From assembly GCA_903821995.1 (NCBI GenBank), contig CAIJNI010000040.1, positions 186,001 through 250,000 of the forward strand: DNA of 64,000 nucleotides, in the 5' to 3' direction. Each line of letters opens with the position of its first letter. The first letter of the stretch is position 1. A program made the position numbers and the translations under genes. Below are positions 57,643-64,000 of the stretch, piece after piece. Source of the stretch: an uncultured beta proteobacterium (GTDB lineage: Bacteria; Pseudomonadota; Gammaproteobacteria; Burkholderiales; Burkholderiaceae). The notes beneath the pieces were generated by a model. The model was not told the origin of the DNA. It searched no databases and was given only the letters and a program-made list of their open reading frames with translations.

Positions 57643-58620
57643 ATGGAAAAAAATCCGAGTCTTAATCAGGAAGTTGAAGCTGAAATACTTTTGGCCCAAC
57701 CACGTGGTTTCTGTGCAGGAGTTGATCGAGCCATCACTATAGTGAATCAGGCTCTTCTTCAATTCGGGGCTCCGATTTATGTACGCCATGAAATAGTTCA
57801 CAACGCCTATGTTGTTGAAGATTTGCGAAAAAGAGGGGCCGTATTTATTAATGAATTGAGAGAAGTACCAACAGGTGCTACGGTTGTTTTTAGTGCGCAT
57901 GGTGTTTCTCCTATGGTTAAAGATGAAGCCAATCAGCTTGGCTTAAAAATATTTGATGCAACTTGCCCTTTAGTGACAAAAGTCCACGTTGAGGTATTGA
58001 AGTTACATCGAGATGGTTACAAAATTTTGATGATTGGACACGCTGGACACCCAGAAGTAGAAGGCACCATGGGACAAATTCCTCATGGAATTGTTCTCAT
58101 CGAGTCACTTTCTGATGTTGAGCATTTAACGTACCCAAGGGAAGAAAAAATCGCTTACGTTACACAAACCACCTTGTCTGTTGATGAAACTTTTGAAATT
58201 GTGGAAGCCTTAAGAAATAAATACCCATTGATTACTCAGCCTAAAAAACAAGACATTTGTTATGCAACCCAAAATCGTCAAGATGCAGTGAAATTTATGG
58301 CACCTCAAGTTGAATTAGTTATTGTGGTTGGAAGTCCTAATAGTTCGAACTCAAACCGCTTGAGAGAACTTGCTGAAAAGCTTGGAGTAACTACTTACAT
58401 GGTTGACGACCCATCACAGTTGCAAGAGCAGTGGTTTAAAGGTATAAAGCGAGTAGGGTTAACAGCTGGAGCCTCAGCGCCAGAAAATTTAGCTCAAGAA
58501 ATTATTAACAAAATAAAAGAATTTGGTCCCAAACAGGTGCGATCTTTACCTGGAATTAGTGAAAGTATTGTTTTTCCTCTCCCAAAAGGATTAAACAAAC
58601 CCCAAACTGCATTAAATTAA
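57643..58620 (+). CDS. ispH: 4-hydroxy-3-methylbut-2-enyl diphosphate reductase
   Basis: Iron-sulfur enzyme of the last step of the MEP isoprenoid pathway, giving IPP and DMAPP. The cluster cysteines are in PRGFCAGVDRAI, FDATCPLVTKVH and QDICYATQNRQ. VGSPNSSNSNRL and GASAPENLAQEI are further family blocks. 325 residues. Probably co-transcribed with fkpB. Confidence 0.96.
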   Translation: MEKNPSLNQEVEAEILLAQPRGFCAGVDRAITIVNQALLQFGAPIYVRHEIVHNAYVVEDLRKRGAVFINELREVPTGATVVFSAHGVSPMVKDEANQLGLKIFDATCPLVTKVHVEVLKLHRDGYKILMIGHAGHPEVEGTMGQIPHGIVLIESLSDVEHLTYPREEKIAYVTQTTLSVDETFEIVEALRNKYPLITQPKKQDICYATQNRQDAVKFMAPQVELVIVVGSPNSSNSNRLRELAEKLGVTTYMVDDPSQLQEQWFKGIKRVGLTAGASAPENLAQEIINKIKEFGPKQVRSLPGISESIVFPLPKGLNKPQTALN

Positions 58621-58664
58621 TAGAGTGTTTAGATTAAATAACCTTGAGAATATGGAGAATACTT

Positions 58665-59858
58665 GTGGAAAAAAAAATAAAACAGCAGGAGATTAAATTT
58701 GGCACACTGTCACTCATTGCAGCTCTAGCCTGTGCCTTTTTGGTAGGAGGTTGTAGTAAAGATGAGAAAACAAATGCAGAGCAATCCAATAAAGTTGTTA
58801 TAAAGATTGGTAATGTTGCGCCATTGACTGGACCAGATTCTTATCTAGGAAAAGATAATGAAAATGGCGCAAGGCTAGCTATTGAGGATGTTAATAAACA
58901 AGGACTAACAATTAACGGAAAGACCGTAGTTCTTGAGCTTATTGGTGAGGATGATGCTGGGGATGCCACGACTGGAACTAAGGTGGCCACTAAATTAGTT
59001 GATAACAAAGTCGCTGCTGTTGTTGGGCATCTTAATTCTGGGGTATCTATTCCCGCATCTAAAATATATAGTGAAGCAGGGATCACTCAAATTACTCCAT
59101 CCTCGACTAATCCCGAATTGACTTTACAAGGATTTAAAACGACTTATCGTATGGTAGGTACGGATGCTCAGCAGGCTCCTGTTCTCGCTCATTTTGTCGT
59201 GGAAAATTTAAAAGGTAAAACAATTGCTGTCGTAGATGATGCAACACAATATGGCAAAGGTTTAGCAGATGAATTTGAAAAAACATTGAACTCACTCGGC
59301 CAAAAAGTTATCTTGCGTGAGGCCACGAATAACAAGGCATCAGATTTTAAGGCTATCTTGACCAACATTAAGGCAAAAAAACCGGATGTCATTTTGTTTG
59401 GGGGAATGGCGGCAACGGGTGGGCCATTTGCAAAGCAAGCCCAGGAACTTGGGATTACGGCCAAGGTCATTGGTGGCGATGGCATTTGCAGCCCTTCACT
59501 TTATGATTTAGCAGGAGAAGCCGTGAATAATGTCATTTGCTCGACGGTTGGCGTCCCACTTGAAAAGTTAAAGGGAAGTGAAGACTATATTAAGAAATAT
59601 AAAGAGCGTTTTAAAGTTGATGTGCAGATTTACTCTCCAATGGCATATGATGCTGTGATGGTTATCGTAGACGCTATGAAAAGAGCAAATTCCACTGATG
59701 CTAAAGACATTCTGGCTACGATGCCTACAACAAACTATAGCGGGTTAACTGGGCAAATTGCCTTTGACTCTAAAGGTGATCTTAAGGAGAGTTTTATTAC
59801 TCTTAATCAATACAAAGATAAAAAGATTGGTACATTACAAGTAATGAAAATGCAGTAA
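58665..59858 (+). CDS. livK: Branched-chain amino acid ABC transporter, substrate-binding lipoprotein
   Basis: Periplasmic type I binding protein of the LivJ/LivK family, which delivers Leu/Ile/Val or related compounds to LivHMGF. The sequence IKIGNVAPLTGPDSYLGKDNENGA, ATKLVDNKVAAVVGHLNSG and AYDAVMVIVDAM are typical. The N-terminal signal ends in a lipobox LVGGC followed by Ser, so it is probably lipid-anchored. The GTG at 58665 with GGAG upstream gives 397 residues; a TTG at 58644 is less likely. First gene of the liv operon. Ligand specificity is not readable. Confidence 0.9.
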   Translation: MEKKIKQQEIKFGTLSLIAALACAFLVGGCSKDEKTNAEQSNKVVIKIGNVAPLTGPDSYLGKDNENGARLAIEDVNKQGLTINGKTVVLELIGEDDAGDATTGTKVATKLVDNKVAAVVGHLNSGVSIPASKIYSEAGITQITPSSTNPELTLQGFKTTYRMVGTDAQQAPVLAHFVVENLKGKTIAVVDDATQYGKGLADEFEKTLNSLGQKVILREATNNKASDFKAILTNIKAKKPDVILFGGMAATGGPFAKQAQELGITAKVIGGDGICSPSLYDLAGEAVNNVICSTVGVPLEKLKGSEDYIKKYKERFKVDVQIYSPMAYDAVMVIVDAMKRANSTDAKDILATMPTTNYSGLTGQIAFDSKGDLKESFITLNQYKDKKIGTLQVMKMQ

Positions 59859-59893
59859 CTCATTGATTGGCGACCACAAGGTCGCCATGAATT

Positions 59894-60829
59894 ATGGATA
59901 CTTTTCTACAACAGATTGCTAACGGTTTAATTCTAGGTAGTATTTACGCCTTAATTGCCCTTGGCTACACCATGGTTTACGGGATCTTAGGAATTATTAA
60001 CTTTGCCCATGGGGAAGTTCTGATGATTGGGGCGATGATTGCCCTAATGGTCATGAAGCTAATCGCACTATGGGCACCTGAGACGCCTCAAGAAATCGTA
60101 TTAGTTCTTTCATTAACAGTTGCGATTACTTGTTGCGCCGGCCTTAGCTTTTTCATTGAAAAGGTGGCTTATCGTCCTTTAAGACATGCTCCGCGATTAG
60201 CCCCATTGATTTCTGCAATTGGGATGTCGATCTTATTACAAACTATCGCCATGCTTATTTGGGGGAGAAACCCATTAAACTTTCCACAATTACTTCCAAA
60301 CCAAGCAATTAATTTTCTAGGTGATCATGTCACGATTTCAGTCAAAGAGGTAATTATCGTTTTAGTATCTTTTGTAACGATGATTGGTTTACTTATCATT
60401 GTGCATGGAACAAAGTTTGGGAGAGCTATTCGAGCAACTGCAGAAAATGCTGAAGTCGCAGGACTCATGGGAGTAAATACTCAAAGAGCCATTTCGTTAA
60501 CTTTTATGTTGGGGGGTGGATTAGCTGCTTTAGCAGGAGTGATGATTGCATCTAATTATGGTACAGCGCATTTTTATATGGGCTTCATGCCTGGATTAAA
60601 AGCTTTCACTGCTGCGGTATTAGGTGGTATTGGCAATCTTCAGGGTGCGATGCTTGGTGGTATCTTGCTTGGTTTAATTGAGTCCTTAGGTGCTGGTTAT
60701 ATTGGAGAGCTGACTGGGGGAGTATTTGGGTCAAATTACCAAGATATTTTTTCATTCCTAGTGCTCATTCTGGTGCTTATTTTTAAGCCATCGGGATTAC
60801 TTGGTGAAAAAGTAAGTGATCGAGCTTAG
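59894..60829 (+). CDS. livH: Branched-chain amino acid ABC transporter permease LivH
   Basis: Inner-membrane permease subunit. The N-terminus LQQIANGLILGSIYALIALGYTMVYGILG splits into the usual motif, and NFAHGEVLMIGAM follows. The EAA-like loop is GRAIRATAENAEVAGLMGVN, and the C-terminal part has LKAFTAAVLGGIGNLQGAMLG. 311 residues, eight or so hydrophobic segments. Second in livKHMGF. Confidence 0.95.
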   Translation: MDTFLQQIANGLILGSIYALIALGYTMVYGILGIINFAHGEVLMIGAMIALMVMKLIALWAPETPQEIVLVLSLTVAITCCAGLSFFIEKVAYRPLRHAPRLAPLISAIGMSILLQTIAMLIWGRNPLNFPQLLPNQAINFLGDHVTISVKEVIIVLVSFVTMIGLLIIVHGTKFGRAIRATAENAEVAGLMGVNTQRAISLTFMLGGGLAALAGVMIASNYGTAHFYMGFMPGLKAFTAAVLGGIGNLQGAMLGGILLGLIESLGAGYIGELTGGVFGSNYQDIFSFLVLILVLIFKPSGLLGEKVSDRA

Positions 60830-60833
60830 AGTG

Positions 60834-61934
60834 ATGAAGACATCGAATTCTTTTTTAAAAGCCCATCCGTCTCAAAAAAAGTTAACACTTTTTATTGCTA
60901 TCGGGATACTACTTATTCTTTTGCCTTGGATCGTTTCTATTGGCGGTGGCAATTATTGGGTCAGAGTTTTAGATTTTGCTTTGCTATATACCCTTTTGGC
61001 CTTGGGGTTAAATATTGTTGTTGGGTTTGCTGGTCTGCTTGATCTGGGTTATATTGCTTTTTATGCTGTAGGAGCTTACTCTGCAGCTCTTTTAACCTCC
61101 CCTCATTTAGCGGCTAATTTCATTGACTTCAAGAATGCTTTTCCTCAAGGGATGCATGTCAGTTATTGGTTAATTATTCCAGTTGCCGCCTTGATTGCCG
61201 CAGGTTTTGGCGCAATATTGGGCGCCCCTACTTTGAAATTACGAGGTGATTATTTAGCAATTGTTACTTTAGGCTTTGGAGAGATTGTCCGTATTTTTAT
61301 GAATAATCTCGATCGTCCATTGAACTTAACAAATGGACCAAAGGGGATAAATGGCATTGATGCTGTTTCTTTAGGTGGCGTTTCTCTAGGAAAGACTTTT
61401 CAAATTGGAAGCTTCTCTATTCCTTCAGTAGTCTTAAATTATTACTTATTTGTTGTGTTGGTCGTCATTGTTGTGATGATATGTGGCAGGTTGCAACGCT
61501 CAAGAATTGGAAGGGCATGGGTAGCTATTCGTGAAGATGAAATTGCTGCTAAAGCAATGGGTATCAATACTAGAAATCTGAAATTGCTTGCTTTTGCAAT
61601 TGGAGCCTCATTTGGAGGTCTTTCAGGCGCTTTATTTGCATCTTTCCAAGGGTTCATTTCTCCAGAGTCCTTTTCTCTATGGGAGTCGATTATTATTCTT
61701 GCGATGGTGGTGCTTGGGGGTATGGGGCATATCCCAGGAGTTATTTTAGGAAGTCTTTTGTTAACAATATTTCCCGAAGTTTTAAGGGCATCGTTGGAGC
61801 CATTACAACGAATGATTTTTGGGAAAGTTTTAATTGATTCAGAGGTAATTCGACAGTTGTTGTATGGATTGGCTTTGATTTTAGTTATGCGCTTTCGTCC
61901 TAAAGGACTTTGGCCAGAGAACGTGGCTAGGTGA
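60834..61934 (+). CDS. livM: Branched-chain amino acid ABC transporter permease LivM
   Basis: Second permease subunit. Family blocks are YTLLALGLNIVVGFAGLLDLGY, LRGDYLAIVTLGFGEIVRI, LTNGPKGINGID and the loop GRAWVAIREDEIAAKAMGIN. The ATG at 60834, 4 bases after the livH stop, gives 366 residues. A GTG at 60816 inside livH is also in frame. Followed closely by livG. Confidence 0.94.
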   Translation: MKTSNSFLKAHPSQKKLTLFIAIGILLILLPWIVSIGGGNYWVRVLDFALLYTLLALGLNIVVGFAGLLDLGYIAFYAVGAYSAALLTSPHLAANFIDFKNAFPQGMHVSYWLIIPVAALIAAGFGAILGAPTLKLRGDYLAIVTLGFGEIVRIFMNNLDRPLNLTNGPKGINGIDAVSLGGVSLGKTFQIGSFSIPSVVLNYYLFVVLVVIVVMICGRLQRSRIGRAWVAIREDEIAAKAMGINTRNLKLLAFAIGASFGGLSGALFASFQGFISPESFSLWESIIILAMVVLGGMGHIPGVILGSLLLTIFPEVLRASLEPLQRMIFGKVLIDSEVIRQLLYGLALILVMRFRPKGLWPENVAR

Positions 61935-61941
61935 TATCACA

Positions 61942-62715
61942 ATGATAAATAAAGTGATGTTAGAAGTTTCTAATGTGAATAAAAAATTCGGTGGTTTGTT
62001 AGCGCTCAGTAGTGTCAGTCTCTCCATTGAGTCAGGAACGATAGCGGGACTTATTGGCCCCAATGGCGCGGGTAAGACAACTTTTTTTAATGTGATGACT
62101 GGGCTGTATCCTGCAGATACCGGTTCTTTTTCATTGGCAGGAAAATCATATAATCCCAGGGTTGTTGAAGAGGTCGTATTTTCAGGGATTGCTAGAACTT
62201 TTCAAAATATTCGTTTATTTAAGGAAATGACTGTTTTAGAAAATGTAATGGTGGGCAGACATTGTCGGACCAAGGCGGGTTTTTGGGGAGCAACATTAAG
62301 AACCCAAAAGACGCAACTAGAAGAAAAATTAATCTTTGATCGTAGTTTGGAACTTTTGGATTACGTGGGGATTGTTCAGCATGCCAGTAAAACTTCTAAA
62401 AACTTATCCTATGGCGATCAACGGCGATTAGAAATTGCTAGAGCAATGGCAACGGATCCTCTAGTTTTGGCTTTAGATGAGCCGGCGGCTGGTATGAATG
62501 CAACTGAAAAAGTAGAGCTTCAAAAGTTACTTGAAAAGATCAATTCCGACGGTACAACTATTCTGATGATCGAACATGATGTAAAACTTGTAATGGGGAT
62601 ATGTCATTCCATCACGGTACTCGATCATGGGGAAGTTATTGCACATGGTACCCCTGACTTGATTCGTACGAATCCCGCAGTCATTGAAGCCTATTTAGGC
62701 CCTGGAGTGGCGTGA
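61942..62715 (+). CDS. livG: Branched-chain amino acid ABC transporter ATP-binding protein LivG
   Basis: ABC ATPase. Walker A IGPNGAGKTTFFNVMTG, the Q-loop/ARTFQNIRLF segment characteristic of LivG, signature LSYGDQRRLEIARAMA and Walker B LVLALDEPAAGMN are intact. 257 residues. Its stop overlaps the livF ATG by one base. Confidence 0.95.
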   Translation: MINKVMLEVSNVNKKFGGLLALSSVSLSIESGTIAGLIGPNGAGKTTFFNVMTGLYPADTGSFSLAGKSYNPRVVEEVVFSGIARTFQNIRLFKEMTVLENVMVGRHCRTKAGFWGATLRTQKTQLEEKLIFDRSLELLDYVGIVQHASKTSKNLSYGDQRRLEIARAMATDPLVLALDEPAAGMNATEKVELQKLLEKINSDGTTILMIEHDVKLVMGICHSITVLDHGEVIAHGTPDLIRTNPAVIEAYLGPGVA

Positions 62716-63422
62716 TGCATAACTTATTAAAAGTGAGCCACTTAAAAATTGCCTATGGGGGAATTTCAGCAGTAAAAGGAATTAATATTGAGATTAATCA
62801 AGGTGAATTAATTAGCTTGATTGGCTCGAATGGAGCGGGGAAAACGTCTACGCTCAAAGCGATTGCTGGGGTTTTAAAACCACTCAGTGGCAGTATTGAA
62901 TTTCAAGAAAATCAGGCACCAGCCAATTCTTATGAGCTTGCCGCGATGGGTTTGGTATTAGTCCCAGAGGGGCGTGGCATTTTCCAAAGAATGAGTGTTC
63001 TAGAAAACCTCATGATGGGAGCTTACTTAAGGAAAGATGCTGAAATCTCTACGGATCTTGAAAAAATGTATACCTTATTCCCAAGAATTAAAGAGCGATT
63101 AAAACAATTAGCCGGAACCCTTTCTGGTGGTGAGCAGCAAATGTTGTCTTTAGCTAGAGCATTGATGTCTAGGCCTAAGCTACTTTTACTTGATGAACCT
63201 TCAATGGGTTTGGCACCGATGATGGTACAAACAATTTTTGATGTGATTAAAAAAATCCATAGTGAAGGGATGACAATTTTTTTGGTTGAACAAAATGCAC
63301 GATTAGCTTTAGCTATTTCTGACCGTGCTTATGTTCTCGAGAGTGGTGAGATTACTCTCGAAGGAACTGGAGCTAACTTAGTCAAAGACCCTCGAGTCAG
63401 TTCAGCTTACTTAGGTGAGTGA
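62715..63422 (+). CDS. livF: Branched-chain amino acid ABC transporter ATP-binding protein LivF
   Basis: Second ABC ATPase. Walker A IGSNGAGKTSTLKAIAG, VPEGRGIFQRMSVLENL, signature LSGGEQQMLSLARALMS and Walker B LLLLDEPSMGLAP are present. The ATG at 62715 (235 residues) has GGAG 7 bases upstream and overlaps the livG stop (TGATG). The last 12 bases overlap the convergent argD reading frame; no terminator is visible. Confidence 0.95.
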   Translation: MHNLLKVSHLKIAYGGISAVKGINIEINQGELISLIGSNGAGKTSTLKAIAGVLKPLSGSIEFQENQAPANSYELAAMGLVLVPEGRGIFQRMSVLENLMMGAYLRKDAEISTDLEKMYTLFPRIKERLKQLAGTLSGGEQQMLSLARALMSRPKLLLLDEPSMGLAPMMVQTIFDVIKKIHSEGMTIFLVEQNARLALAISDRAYVLESGEITLEGTGANLVKDPRVSSAYLGE

Positions 63423-64000
63423 TTCTGGGATGAGCTTGTCAAGAAAAGCAATCATTTGATCAATTTCAGAATGGCTTACGTTGAGTGCAGGCATAAAACG
63501 TAATAAATCTGGGCGAGGAGAATTAATCAGTAATCCCACTGGGTTCATTTCACGGGCTTTTTCAACAAGGCTTGGCCCAATATCTTTATTTAATATCAAG
63601 GCACGTAACAGACCTTCACCGCGTTCACCATTAAGATTATATTTTGAAGAGAGTTCAAGTAATTTAGAGCGAAGATATTGCCCCCTTTTCCTGAACTGAC
63701 TCTAAAAATCCTGGAGCGGTTAGCTGTTCAATCACGCTTATTCCAACCGCGCACATAAGTGGATTGCCATTATATGTGCCACCTTGGTCACCAGGTACAA
63801 AACTAGCAACGGCATCAGTGCAAAGGAGGGCTGATAGTGGTACACCACCGCCTATCCCCTTGCCCAATGTCATGATGTCAGGCTCAATGCCAGATAATTG
63901 ATGCCCAAAAAGTCGGCCTGTGCGACCACATCCGGACTGGACTTCATCTACTATTAACAATATTCCTAGTTTCTTGGTGAGTGCTCTGAGATCCCGCATA
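63411..64000 (-). pseudogene. argD: Acetylornithine aminotransferase, frameshifted and cut by window edge
   Basis: Class III PLP aminotransferase of the ArgD type, whose product makes acetylornithine for arginine synthesis. The visible upstream part contains [20 protein letters not shown], the PLP lysine in [12 protein letters not shown], and [13 protein letters not shown]. After QEKG the frame breaks at a run of five G (plus-strand C run 63681-63685). With four G the frame would read on as [15 protein letters not shown] into LLRALILNKDIG and the normal C-terminus ending at 63411. Both halves look well preserved, so this is a recent mutation or a sequencing error. The N-terminal half lies outside the window. 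Confidence 0.85.

Noticed and set aside
57163..57900. Long open frame continuing radC upstream by 246 codons, antisense to fkpB and ispH
   Set aside because: The extension is Cys/Phe/Asn-rich without any recognisable domain, lies opposite two well-conserved genes, and RadC homologues start at the ATG at 57162.
1..64000. tRNA, rRNA, CRISPR, insertion sequence, prophage or defence genes
   Set aside because: None was recognised. All intergenic regions are short and explained by promoters, terminators or simple AT-rich sequence.
5238..64000. An undescribed multi-gene system
   Set aside because: Every sizeable frame was assigned to a known core family; unknowns (DUF3579, DUF192, SirB1-type, HAD, RadC) are scattered single genes rather than a cluster.

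Overview
The window is a stretch of core chromosome from a low-GC member of the Burkholderiaceae. Protein style and gene order fit the freshwater genus Polynucleobacter or a close relative. I infer this from clusters such as glcDEF-yggS-proC, recN-nadK opposite hrcA, grpE-dnaK-dnaJ, hda-HAD-pcnB-folK-panB, DUF3579-argF-argG and clpS-clpA; no search was run. I see no rRNA, tRNA, insertion sequence, prophage, restriction system, CRISPR array or toxin-antitoxin module. Coding density is very high, and the longest gene-free stretch is about 350 bases, upstream of rpsT.

Layout. 1-5237 (minus): proC (cut by the left edge), yggS and the glycolate oxidase genes glcFED. 5267-6983: a PduO-type corrinoid adenosyltransferase, convergent with a DAHP synthase. 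7180-13639 (minus): tldD, a nitrilase-family amidase and the giant AsmA-like yhdP. 13689-19028: glnE (plus) facing recN-nadK (minus). 19114-25108 (plus): hrcA, hemH, grpE, dnaK, dnaJ. 25171-30482 (minus): panB, folK, pcnB, a HAD phosphatase, hda and an AI-2E family permease. 30536-34399: purM (plus) overlapping miaA-mutL (minus). 34458-37553: a DedA protein, a SirB1-type protein and murJ. 37905-43414: rpsT, DUF3579, argF, argG, ppnP, a DUF192 protein, icd and a cold-shock protein. 43692-52483: clpS-clpA (plus), then dut, coaBC, lspA, ileS and ribF (minus). 52510-57162: purN, an RsmB-type methyltransferase, a fatty-acid desaturase, rpmG-rpmB and radC. 57178-64000: fkpB, ispH, a complete liv operon (livK-H-M-G-F) and a frameshifted argD cut by the right edge.

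The genes suggest a free-living heterotroph that oxidises glycolate, imports branched-chain amino acids by an ABC system, makes arginine, pantothenate, folate, haem and isoprenoids, and uses adenosylcobalamin. The chaperone cluster has a good sigma-32-like promoter in front of grpE but no visible CIRCE element, although hrcA lies just upstream.

I did not find an undescribed multi-gene system. The most interesting signal is regulatory. At least seven genes that start a transcription unit (glcD, the adenosyltransferase, glnE, nadK, dedA-like, purN, fkpB; probably also clpS) lack a Shine-Dalgarno sequence. Instead each has a TATAAT-like hexamer, three of them with a TGn extension, ending 6-7 bases before the start codon. 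That is the spacing expected if transcription begins at the start codon, giving leaderless mRNA. Several of these genes sit in divergent pairs separated by only 15-30 bases. The second notable point is a one-base insertion in a G run that breaks argD.
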